Assembly (NCBI GenBank): GCA_027574665.1
Contig: CM050653.1
Location: 42,048,118 to 42,112,117 of the forward strand
Direction: 5' to 3'
Length of the DNA: 64,000 nucleotides
Source: Rhynochetos jubatus
Lineage: Eukaryota; Chordata; Aves; Eurypygiformes; Rhynochetidae
The notes below the pieces were generated by a model. The model searched no databases, had not been told where the DNA came from, and saw nothing but the letters and a program-made list of their open reading frames with translations. The stretch's first letter is position 1. Each line of letters begins with the position of its first letter. Shown here one piece after another: positions 12,054 to 22,752 of this stretch. The translations under genes were made by a program, and so were the position numbers.

Positions 12054-15000
12054 CTAGATAAAATGTATTATCATTTATTTCAGCCACAGGAAAGTCAAAT
12101 TTTTGCTAATACTATAAAAAAGTCAAACTGTATTTACGCTTAATTGAAAAAAAACCAAACAAAAAATAGTACAACAGATTTATTTTTTTTTTCAGGGAAG
12201 ATTTACTCATCAGTAAAGTTACTTTTTAATTCTTTTGATGACCTAAAAGTAACATCTTGTAAAAAAAGCATTTTATCTTAACACTCAACAAGGATACCAA
12301 CAAACTGTCAATCAGTGGATCTGTAACATATACTTCAGCTCCTTTTCTATCAACTAACGAAGAAGGTAAAAAAAAAGGCAAAAAATGCTGTGGAGAAAAA
12401 GTAGGAGCATGTAAAATGTACTTGTTAATACAGTCTCTTGAGATCTCCAATTCACCATAATTCTTACGTCCAAAAGAATATCAGATATTTAAGATGGATA
12501 ATTAATTACATGCACATTAATCTTAACATAACCTTCTACTTTCACTCCTTGTGTAATTTACAGAACCAGGTCTGTTTTCTTTTATCCCAGAAGCATGACT
12601 ATACCTTATCACATTTTTTGCTTTTAATTTTATTAAATCAGGATATTGCACAAAGGGAGGAAGGCAGTCCTCTTAAAAATGAATTGCTTTGATGGTTGAA
12701 AATGAGATCAAGTATGACAGCAAAGACCCTTGCCCACATTAACAGGTCAGTGCAGCCGACTTACCAGCTGACTTACAGTTTTGAAACTGTCATATCAGAT
12801 CTTGAGCAGTTCAGCAGCATTTAATGGTATAAAACAGAGGTGGAAAATTATGCCAAAGGACCTTCCTGGCTCATGAAAGAGATCTATCCCTTAGCATCAG
12901 GATATTGTTTATGTTATCAGCAGAAGGCACTAAGGAAGTCATTCAGTTTTCCTGAGCTAAGTCACAATTTTCTTGAATCAGCTAAGATATTTAAAACATT
13001 GAAGCCATTGAGAAAGAGTTCAATTGGTTAGAGAAGATTTGAGAATACGAAGCATTTACAGTGTATATCACTAAAATGGAAACTTAAGCCAGTCTCTAAT
13101 TAACATAATTATCTCAGCAGAAAATGACTCATTCTTCTTGTAGTACCAAATCAGCTATTTATGACAGTACCACTTAGTAACTTCTAGCAATAAGGAGTAC
13201 AAACATTTCCTTCCTATAGCAGTCTTCCTCGGCCTCTCCACCCCACACCCACCTCCCCAACCCTCACCCCAAACCTCTAACAAAAAATAACCATAAATTC
13301 TTTTAACTGCTTTTCTCATACTGGCATATGGACACTCAAACTTGCTGCAACTAAGGAGAATGAGTTGCTGTGCTCAGGAGCAGACCCTGTCCTATTCACT
13401 TAGCTGAAATGCTACCAGCACACAGTGTCCGGACACCCAACAGACTTCTCTGGCTCACCTACCTGGCCTGCCTACTGCTAAAGAGTAACAGAATATTAGA
13501 CACCAATAGTTCAGAGTATTCCACAAGTGAACAGTGCTGATGGCTCACGATATGGTAGGTTTTGAACTCCTGTAATGTAACATTTTTAGGGAGCTTCAAG
13601 TGCAGAACATTTCTACCTTGTATTTTGACATTTTAACAAAATACCAGTTTGTTATTGTAAATAACAATAATACTTGTATAACATAACAACTTACTATAAC
13701 AGGGCTTATAAACAAGATGACAGAAGATGCTCAGCTACTTATCCCTAAGTCATTAACCTACCCAGTAATTTAAATGAAGAGTTATACAAGAGAGTTATAT
13801 ATAATTATCCATAAGAATTGTGACTGTGGAGTGAAGCAAACAAGAACAATTTGCTATGGGAAGCTGTCATAGCGCACTGGAATTTTCTAGGGGTATTGTT
13901 AGCTTTTACCACCTCCTTCTGCCATAATCCTTGAAGTTAACAGTCAGCAGACCATGGCTTTAGTCTAGGAGGTGTTTGACAGGCAAATTAAGCCAAGCCA
14001 ACTACCACCTTGATAATAAAAATAGTATTTACTCAACTTACGTATTTCATAATACTAATCATTACACGTTTCTTTATCATACTGAAGATACCGGACTGTT
14101 TCCTCTGACCCATTCATGTCATCTCATAATTGTACAGCAGGAAATTGAATACATCCATGAAATAGGTAAGAAAAAACTCAGAATAGATAGATGTCAATTA
14201 AAAGAAATGTTTAATTAGCTTGATTCCATACTGACTAAGCTAGTGGCAAAACTCAAGTGATACTCTAAGGTGGCTCCCCCTATCCCTGATTCCTTTATAA
14301 TCCAAAACCTACTCCTCTAGAAACTGTAATAGAATTTTGTAACTTGCCATATTTGGAAGGCCAATTTGCTGACTACATTCTTTTTCAAAACAGTGTTTCC
14401 TTCATAAAAAGGACTGACCATCCTAAAGCACAGTGTTCAACACCTGATCAGTTCTGGACAGACCTCTTTCCCTTCCCCTTCTCTTCTCATTCACACACAT
14501 ATTTACCTCCTGGCAACATCAAACAAAAGTGAAAATAAGACTGCTAAGAATCTTTTAAACTCATTTTTTAAATGGTGAAAAGCCTCAGACGGTTCTTTTT
14601 AGATTACTTGGATACACAGAACAAGCCTTACAGACATAAGTGTTACACAAAAAGAAAAGCTAGTGAAATTTCCCGAATGTATGGGGAGGTATTTTTTGGC
14701 TTACGTCTCAAAAAAGAGAAGGGACAAAGTAGAAATACCTACAAACAATATTAATCCAAGCAGAAACAAGAAACGTTAAACATATGAAACAACATAGCAT
14801 TTCAAAACCTGCAGGCATTAGGGAGACAATGAAGGAAATTGGGCTCAGCTGAGTTCAGTGAAAGGTTTGGCATTGATTTTTCAACAAAAAACCCCAACTA
14901 CTTAGACTATAGACGACATCAAACGTTCAAACTTCAATACTTTAGATCTTTAGCCTCTTTAAACCGCTTTCTTCCTAACAGAAATTATTCGTCTGCCCAA

Positions 15001-15289
15001 GCATCTATTCCCTGCAAGGACCCACCGCTCAACCAACAGGGGTTCCAAGGCAGCAGCATCAGAACTACACAAGATACACCTACCTATTGCCATTAAAAAC
15101 ACTCGCCAGATCCGAGGTCCTCACTGTCACGACCAGTAAATGTTCCAAAGGGCATTGGAGGCAGAAAAAAATTGGGGGAGGGGGGCACTACCACAGAAGA
15201 ACCCCCGACCCAAACACTAAGCTCCTATCCACACCACTTCTTCCTTCAATCCGTTAGGGTTCAGGACGAGGGAAAAGAAGGGAGGTTCT
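12054..15289. other. Presumed 5' intron of the ZCWPW2 remnant
   Basis: This lies between the CpG island and the CW pseudo-exon. The N-terminal coding exon of ZCWPW2, which has little conserved sequence, was not recognised. No RNA gene or repeat was seen. Confidence 0.4.
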
Positions 15290-15640
15290 CAGGCGAACCG
15301 GGCGCCACTGACCTGCACCGCCACCTCTGCTCCCCCCGCCGCGGAGCCCTTGCAGGAGCCGGTCCCGCCGCCGCCTCAGCGAACCGCCCGCCACACGCGC
15401 CTCAGCCGAGCGCGGCCCAGGCTGAGGGAAAGGGGCGCCTCGCGCCGCTTCCCGCCAAACTGCAGGCGCGGGCCGGGCCTCTGCCGGACCCCGGAGCTCA
15501 GGCCTTGCCCCGCGCTGCGTGAGGGGTGCTGACGCGCTTAACGGGCCAGCGGCCTTGGATAGCGGGTTATCAGGGAGGAGGCAACGCCCTGCTCCAGCTG
15601 TGGATCCGGCCGGTGGTCTGGGAGCTCGTCAGCTTTTTAA
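15290..15640 (-). promoter_or_regulatory. CpG island, likely old ZCWPW2 promoter and first exon
   Basis: A short GC- and CpG-rich block stands out sharply from AT-rich surroundings. On the minus strand it contains a consensus donor, GGTGCAG|GTCAGT, with the exon end at 15313 and GT at 15312-15311. This is what a non-coding first exon transcribed leftward would show. No TATA box was seen. It lies about 3.5 kb from the AZI2 island, with the orientation expected for ZCWPW2. Because that gene looks dead, the island may now drive a non-coding transcript or be a relic that is still unmethylated in the germ line. Confidence 0.55.
15449..15459. promoter_or_regulatory. E2F-type site
   Basis: TTCCCGCCAAA matches the E2F consensus and lies inside the CpG island upstream of the putative minus-strand first exon. 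E2F6-type repression through such sites is typical of germline gene promoters, which would suit ZCWPW2. The role is inferred. Confidence 0.5.
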
Positions 15641-18600
15641 CCTGGGGCTTCATCCTCTTCACTGGCAGCCGGGTGAGACAGTCACTAGGCAGAACATGCT
15701 ATACACCCACTGGCACCCAAGCCAGTAAGCCCTGCCTAGTACAAGATAGTTTTACACCTCTTTCTCAACCCCCCTTTTTTTCCCTAAACCTTTAGAAATT
15801 ATTCTCCTAGTTCATTTGCTACTGCAGTAGGGATAAAATTACTAATATCAGCTCTGAGGCTCAAAAGAAAGGTGTTCTCTTTTGCTATAGCATCTGGAAT
15901 GTGTTTGTTTGTTCTTATTCACACCTCAGTGCATTAAAAGTGTCACCTGCCTCTGTCCCTCATGACACTGTGTGGGGTTCTTTTTTTCAGTCTCAAAGGA
16001 CTAAAAATACCTCAGAATTATCTGTGGGAAAAGAAAGGTGGGCTTTGCTTTTCTTTCCTTCTTAGTCTTCATTCACTCTTTGCCAGGTGTGAAATCACCC
16101 AGTTATGCTTCTGCATTTTCATGCTTAACCAAAATCCTAATGAAGTATAAACACATCCTAAATTATTTCCCTAAGAGAGACCTATCTTGCATATATATAT
16201 GTATTTTTGTGTTATCAGATCCTTCCTTTCATACCCCTCCTAAAGAGGTCCTGTAACAACAGCCAGGAAAAACAAGATCCACATGCCTGCCTGAGACACC
16301 AAAAGCATGGAGATTCAGCTTCCAGCACGTTCCGCTCCCTGCCGAGGTAGCCAAGCAAAAAATACCAGCCTAGTCATCTTACACAGCTTTGCCATTTTGG
16401 CAAGGGGGGCATTGTTCTTAGGGTTTCGCACAGCCCAGAGTTTTCCAGGGAGCACTACTACCCTTCCTTTTTCCATATCTAATGTGGCCTTGGTTTTCTA
16501 GAAATCCGTAAGCTGCAGAAATCATGCTGTAAAGTGTTTGGGGCCTTTTTTTGTGGCCTCTACAGCCAGCTACTGACTTTGAACAAACCCATAGTGGCTG
16601 TAGCCCTGATTCTGCTTCCCACACTTTATAGGTGTGGAGTTATGTTTCCATCTGTCTCTCCATACAACAGGCTCTACAGACAGGAAAATTCTGCACTTCC
16701 ATTCTTACAGTGTTTGAAGGATTAAGGGATTGATCCCCTGTTTTTGTAGGCCTGCGTATATGCTGCTTCTCTCTGAAGGACTTCAGCTCATTTGCTATGA
16801 ATTTCTACTGTGAGAAGCCTGAAGATCCTTGATGAACTTAGTATTGTAGAAATAGTTTCAATCTAATAGGTGTTTGAATAAAATGTATCCCGTGTGAAGG
16901 ATGTGACTGTCTAAAACAGCTTTTGCCCCTGCCAAAGTGAATCTAACAATGTGGTTTATAGCATGCTGATTTTTATATCACATTCATTTTATTCTAATGA
17001 TATACAATTAAAAACTTGTTTCATTCTAATTATACATTACTTAAATCACACATAATAGGAATATTCAAGAGAATTCAACAAAGTACAGGGAGTAAACTGT
17101 TATAGGTGCATGCTTCTAATGCATCAGAGTTATTTAGTTGTTGTCTGGGGCCTTAACACTTCTGGATTTTTTGTCTTCTATGTAGAATTTTCTAGAGGAA
17201 AATCTGATGTGGTTTGATTTAATATAGCCTATACTAAACAACTAGATTTTATTGATGATCTTTTTTTTCTCCATGACTGAATTTTTAACTTAACTGTTTT
17301 TTAATAAAACACGTAGTTCTTCTGTAAATCAGAAAAACAAGTTACGGAATCAGTTTCTTCAAGGGATATACCTCTCTGGTATGTCATCAAAGTGGAATGC
17401 AGTTAGTAGTCAAGTTACTAGTCTCAGTTAAAGATACACCTTTTGACACTGGATGTTCTGGCTCACATCCCTGCGGCCGTTTGCCATGTTGAATTATTTG
17501 CAGGCGTTTGAAAAGATTTGGGATTTGAGTTTGATGGAGTTTTCTTGTTTTCTTTTAGAAGTCCAGTATTCTGGTTCTGCAGGCTTAGGCTTGTGCCTGG
17601 CAATATATTTGACTGCATGTGCTTAACGTGCTGGAATGAGGATGTCAAACTGAAGTAGAGAAATATCTTGCTAGTTAGGTAGTAATGCTGGCAAGGCCTA
17701 GGCCGGACAGCTTACAAAATGGTATGTACCAACATGATGGTGGTTTGAGAAAAATCTGTCAATCCAATGGTACATTTCATTCTCTTGGGTTTGGTGGTTT
17801 GTTTTTTCAATCCCACAGTTGTTCAATGGAAACATTGTATGCCCACCTGCAGCTGAACTATACGTTTTTACACTATATAATTAGCTTTTTAATCCATATC
17901 CTGTTCTAGTACTTTCTGTATAAATGGGGTGATAATAAATTAATTTCTGAAGAGAGAAAATATCTGTTTCGTCAGAAAGGATAACTGACACCATGAACTG
18001 TGGTCCACTTAAATAGTCAACATCTCGAAGACAAAACCCAGACTCTCTACTATGGGGATAAATTCTGACATTAATTTTAATATTACTGTCTTTAAGCTGG
18101 TTTTAGATGTGTACCACCAGGTTTTACAATATTGGCTATTGCTTGGGGCTAGTATTTTTCTGTTGTGGGTTTTTTTTTTAATTGCTCTGCATATATAATC
18201 CCAACTGTAGGGTTTTTTTAATGGGTAAAAAACTACAAAATAAATACATGGATAAAAATAAATGTGCGAATGAAACTATTAATGCTATTCACAAAAACAG
18301 TCAACATATTTGATAGCCCAAATCCTTATATGCTTTTCTTCTGGATTTCATAATGGCGTTGTTTCAAATCAATACTAATTTGTCATAAAATCTCTCTTCT
18401 GTAACTTAAGAACATATAAACCCACATTTCCTCCCGTGCTCTATCAATTACCATGGAGAGGCGCTAACTTGGAAATGGTATAGTTTGGGCTTTACAAGGC
18501 AGACACTGCTTCTGGCAGGAAAGGATTTTAAATATAGCTGACAATGGAGCACTGTGCTATTTTGGCTCATAAAAAAAAAGCCAAGTTCGTATTTAACCTG

Positions 18601-18829
18601 AACTTCTGGTGAAAATCTTATTAATCTTAGTATGCCGAAAACCTTAAAAAGCTGTTTTGTGGTCCCTCAACAGGATTAATGGAGTGTTGTGTTTGGTTCC
18701 CTTGGAGGCTGGGGTGTTTTAAAACGAAATTCTCGTCCAAATACCAATTCCCTACCCACAGCAGACTGCGAGGTCCTGTTCCCGCTTGGCCTTTCAGTAC
18801 TTCAGGAGAACACGGTATTGCAGCGCTCT
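15641..18829. other. Spacer between the two CpG islands
   Basis: Mostly AT-rich DNA with no recognised exon, RNA gene or element. It separates the leftward island at 15.3-15.6 kb from the AZI2 island. Confidence 0.5.
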
Positions 18830-19380
18830 CCCACGCACAGGCCGATGTGGCGTGCTAAGGCACTTCCCTGGCTCCAGGGGCCGTTGTGGCCCCGCTGCCC
18901 GGGCGGAAAGCTCCCCGGTTCCCTCAGCCGGACGGGAAACTCCCGTTAGCTTTCCATGAGCGCTGGACAGCGCAGGGGCTCTCCCCCGCAGCTCCACACC
19001 ACACTGGCTGAATCGGGGTTTAGCCCTAAAACAGAGAGCTCGAACCGTGATGTGGATTTACGCCTGCGTCACCCGGCGGAGTGGCAGGTTGCTCGCACCG
19101 CCGCCCTCCCGGGGCGGCGAGCACCCCGAGCGCTGCGCCCATCCGCTCACGCCTCCGGCACAGCCCCGGCCGCCGCCACTTCGCTTCCCGGACGGGAGGC
19201 GGGCGGAGGCCTGCCGGGAGCGGCGGCGGGCCGTACCGTCCCGGCGCGCTGCGCTCGGGGCCTAACCGCGGCACGCCGGGAGGCGGGACCCGCTCCGCCT
19301 GTCCGGTCAGGAGGCGGAGCCGCCGCTCTCCTTCCGGGAGCAGCGGGCGCCTGTTGGCGGGGCCGCGGGGCCGGGGCCGC

Positions 19381-19390
19381 GTCACGTGAG
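19381..19390 (+). promoter_or_regulatory. CLEAR-like E-box
   Basis: GTCACGTGAG contains the CACGTG E-box and differs from the TFEB/USF CLEAR consensus GTCACGTGAC at one base. It lies about 50 bases upstream of the kB site in the core of the AZI2 island. TFEB control of an autophagy adaptor gene would fit but is inferred. Confidence 0.5.
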
Positions 19391-19435
19391 GCGGTTGTTG
19401 AATTCCTGGAAAGGCGGGGCCGGGGCTGGAGCTCC

Positions 19436-19446
19436 GGGAATTTCCC
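19436..19446. promoter_or_regulatory. NF-kB site
   Basis: GGGAATTTCCC is a symmetric kB motif and contains a perfect GGGRNNYYCC match. AZI2 protein promotes TBK1/IKKepsilon and NF-kB signalling, so the site suggests feedback control. Binding is not shown by sequence alone. Confidence 0.6.
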
Positions 19447-19666
19447 GCGGTGGCGGAGGCTGATTCTCTGGCGCGGCGGAGGCGATGGGAGCCCGAGGAG
19501 GCCCGAGCGGAGACCGTGACGGCTGGCGCTGCCTCTCCGCCGAGGTGACCGCCCGCTGCTGACCTGCCCGGCCCGAGCGCGGCCTGGAGAGGTTGGTCCT
19601 GGTGCGGGGGAGGGCCCGCCGGGCGGGCGCAGGGGGCTGCGGCGACGCGTCGGCTGTGGCCGGCCT

Positions 19667-19699
19667 CCCTCCCTCCCCCCCTCCGCCCCTCCCTCCCCC
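19667..19699 (-). promoter_or_regulatory. G-quadruplex motif
   Basis: Successive C-runs on the plus strand (CCC-T-CCC-T-CCCCCCC ... CCC-T-CCCCC) mean that the minus strand has at least four G-runs with short loops. It lies just downstream of the likely AZI2 start site, on the template strand. Confidence 0.7.
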
Positions 19700-20683
19700 G
19701 AGGGGTCCCCGGCGGGTGCCGGACAACTTCGTGCCTCCGGCGGACTCGGAGCGATTCCCCGGGGAGAGGCGGCTCTGGCCGACCTTTGGTTTCTCTTTCT
19801 AAAGCGCGGTGGTTCCGGTAACAGGAGGAGGCTGGCGGGGTGCTGCGCGGCCCCCCTGCCCGCTTTGGCTGTAGAGGTGAAGTGTTCCTGGGTAAGGAGG
19901 GGGCATCCCTGCTGGGGGCTGGGAACGGGGCCCGGGTGGGCAGCAGAACCAGTGAGGGAGATGCACCTGAGCTGGAAACCCGGGTGGGCTCCTGGAGCAG
20001 CAGTTTGTGCGTTAGTACAGGGGAACCCGGCCAAGGCGGTGACCAACGTCGGGTCTCTGGCTCAAGATGTGAAATCAGACACAGGGTGAAGTAGTGGAGC
20101 AGGCTGGGATACAGGTGTTTTAGGCCGCGATGGTTTGGAGGAATGGAGTACGGATGAATGTTGGGGTAGTTTTACATGCTATGGATGATACTAACTTAAG
20201 AAATTACAGCTTTAAATCCTGGTGTTTCACCTGTTAGCGAAGGTACCCTGATCTCCTTCAGCAAATCAGTCTCCCAGCAACTTAAAGTGAGTTGGGCTGT
20301 AAGCTGCTCCAGTGAGTGGGTTTAGGAGCTTTTGCATTTCTTGAAAAATCCATTAACTTCTCTTTTACACTGTGTGTGTGCAGTGAAATCAGCGTATTGG
20401 AAGCCAGCTCTGGAAAAAGTGGAGTGAGGGGAGGATTATTGTAACAGTCAAGTCTGCTCTGGGCTCCAGCAGTCAGGTGCTCTTCTGAGGCAGTGTTTCC
20501 TGAGGAGTGTTATTGTGGACTGTGGGAAACATTTAATTTCCTGAATGTTGGTGTGTGTTCAAATGCTAGTGCTGCTAATAATACCAGTTATCTCTTAGCG
20601 CATGTATCCTGGAATTTTTACTGTAGAAACCAAAACAAATCTTAGATTACTACATTTTGTTCTTTGAATAACTGGTATTTTAC

Positions 20684-21293
20684 TGTGGTGGGTTGACCAT
20701 GGCTGGACGCCAGGTTCCCACCAGAGACCCTCTATCACTCCCCTCTTCAGCTGGGCAGGAGGAGAAAAATACAATGAAAGGCTCGCGGGTCACCATAAGG
20801 ACAGGGAGGGATCACTCACCCACGATAGTCATGGGCAAAACAGACTCAACTTAGGGAAAAAAAAATTAATTAGTTACCAATCAAATCAGAGTAGGATAAT
20901 GAGAAATAAAAACTGAACCTTAAATCACCTTCCTCACACTCTTCCTATATTCCTGGGCTCAGTTTTGCTTCCAATTTCTCTACCTCCACCACAGCGATGC
21001 AGGGGGGCGGTGAATGGGGCCTGTGGTCAGTTCATCACATGTTGTTTCTGCTGCTCCGTCCTCCTCACGCTCTTTCCTTGCTCCAGCATGGGTCCCTCCC
21101 ATGGGGTGCTGTCTTTCAGGAACAGCCTGCTCCAGCTGGTGGGTTTGGCCTTGGCCAGCGACAAGCCCATCCTGGATCTGGCTGGCATTGGCTCTGTTGG
21201 ACACAGGGGAAGCTTCTAGCAGCTTCTTACAGAAGCCACCTCTGCACACACACACACACCCCTGCTACCAAACCCTTACCACACAAACTCAAC
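20684..21293 (+). mobile_element. LTR fossil, avian ERV family A
   Basis: Same family as 7834-8328. It starts TGTGGTGGGTTGACCATGG and shares the 'AGCTGGGCAGGA', 'GGGATCACTCA' and 'CATGGGCAAAA' blocks. It keeps more of the central LTR and ends near CCACACAAACTCAAC, including a short CA repeat. No clear target duplication and no internal genes were seen. It lies in AZI2 intron 1 in the sense orientation. The divergence suggests an old insertion. Confidence 0.75.
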
Positions 21294-22630
21294 GCTTCTG
21301 TAAAAGAACTCGTGATAGCGCAATCATCTGATAAACAATTCTGTACCTTAAGTAGGAGACTCCCTAAATTCTCAGAACAGTTTTTGAACTAACAACTCTG
21401 AGTGAACTTAGAAGGCAGAAAACGCTGGGTGAGATCAGATGATGTGAGAGTTTTATCAGCCTCCTCCCTCCAAAAAAACACGTTTTTTCTAAAACTTAGT
21501 ATTTTTCAGTCCGTGTGTGTTACAGTTTACAGTTCAGAAAGGTACAAAGTGAGCATTGTTGGAATACTAGCTAGGGTACGTTTTACAACGCAAATTAAAT
21601 AGTGAAAAGCTCTTTGAAACAGTGAAGGAGATGAAGTGACGTGTTGGTGCAGCAAAACAGATAATAAATTAGAGCTGATTTTAAGGTTGCCTAAATGCCA
21701 GCCAATATTCTGATTTGGATTTCGGTATGTCTGTTTTCTGTGTGGCAGTTAAAAGATGGGGGACATGTGTGCAAATGATGACTTTCACCTGATGAACAAA
21801 CTCTGTTTATCATACCGGGTGGCGAAACAGAACTTCATCTCACGGTGTTAGAAAAACTGTACGTGAAGTTCCAAATCCAGTAACGCTTGTTCTTACGGTA
21901 TCGATAGAAGCACTGAATTGGGGATTGTGCATTATGGCTGAAAAATGTTACATGAGGGATGTCTGCTTAGGAAAGTGAAAGCTACCCTGGGAAAAAGCGC
22001 AGGCCTGTTACTGCACGTGCTGTCCGTATCCGATCTCTTTAGAACAGATTTTGAAGAAAATAAGTGACAAGGTAGAAGTAAGTGGGATAAAGCGCAGTGT
22101 GGATTTACCTTTTGGTACGAGCTTTCAGTCTTTCACAGGTATTTTCTAGACAGAGGACGTCTAGAGTCCACGTTCAATAAAACAGTTCCAGTGGCAACGA
22201 GATCCGGCCTGTTAAAATGGCAATGGTGGGATTAATACAAGAGTCGGGCGAGTTACTGGCTTGGTAGAAGTTAGTGGTGGCTTCTGCTGCGGGGGACTGG
22301 AAAATCCATACGTATGTGATTTGTCTGCTGTCAACTTTCCAATTAATCCTGTGTTTTGTTATATGGTTGTACTATAATGGCATCAGTTAAGTATTTTTAC
22401 ACGATTACATAATATTTTTACGTGGAGTTCTTAGTGTATAAAATGGTAGATGCTATTAAAATTTGACAATGGGTTTGGGGAGAAGAAATGAAGTTGGAGA
22501 AGGGGAGTGAAGCGTAACTAACTTGAACATTCAAAGTCATCCACTTACAAGCTGCTAACAGGAACTTATGTTCCAACGACCGGGTTTGTGTGAAATAACA
22601 AGCTGTAAACCTGAATATATGAGCACGGAA

Positions 22631-22752
22631 CAGCCCGGGTTGGAAACAACCCGGAAAGATCATCTGGTCTGACCTTTAGTGGCAAACGGAGTCTGGATGA
22701 GATTGTCTAGCACCCTGTTCAGTCATGGCTTGAAACCCTCCAGATAGGATGT
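22631..22752 (-). mobile_element. CR1 LINE 3' end
   Basis: The reverse complement matches the CR1 3' region. The plus strand reads GGGTTGGAA...AAAGATCATCTGGTC, then a block close to GATTGTCTAGCACCCTGTTC and GGCTTGAAACCCTCCAGAT, the standard order in minus-oriented CR1 copies. It is heavily 5'-truncated, as is usual for CR1, and moderately old. Confidence 0.7.

Larger units (their letters stand above)
8890..15600 (-). pseudogene. ZCWPW2: ZCWPW2 remnant locus (unitary pseudogene)
   Basis: In mammals ZCWPW2 is the neighbour of AZI2, transcribed away from it. It encodes a CW zinc finger (H3K4-methyl reader) followed by a PWWP domain (H3K36-methyl reader) and is a meiosis-linked gene. Here the expected place upstream of AZI2, on the opposite strand, holds a CpG-island promoter candidate (15290-15640), one clearly homologous but broken exon (11807-12053) and a weaker second exon match (8890-9037). 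No intact reading frame exists. The middle of the PWWP domain and the C-terminus were not recognised, so the limits given are only those of visible traces. The splice sites around the better exon are preserved, which shows decay in place rather than a processed copy. The identification rests on alignment by eye with the human protein and on gene order. Confidence 0.75.
18830..20050 (+). promoter_or_regulatory. CpG island, AZI2 promoter and first exon region
   Basis: About 1.2 kb of very GC- and CpG-rich sequence with GC boxes and ETS-like TTCCGG cores and no TATA box, typical of a broadly expressed vertebrate promoter. It is the only such island between the ZCWPW2 remnant and the AZI2 start codon at 27465. 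Transcription probably starts near 19.4-19.5 kb. The non-coding first exon could end at CGAG|GTGACC (19544), AGAG|GTTGGT (19591) or TGG|GTAAGG (19891), and the sequence alone does not decide. Long open frames on both strands across this block, including 299 codons on the minus strand, reflect its GC content rather than coding. Confidence 0.8.

Noticed and set aside
19147-20046. 299-codon open frame on the minus strand of the AZI2 CpG island
   Set aside because: GC-rich sequence has few stops. The translation is low-complexity R/P/A/G without any domain, and overlapping open frames exist on both strands.
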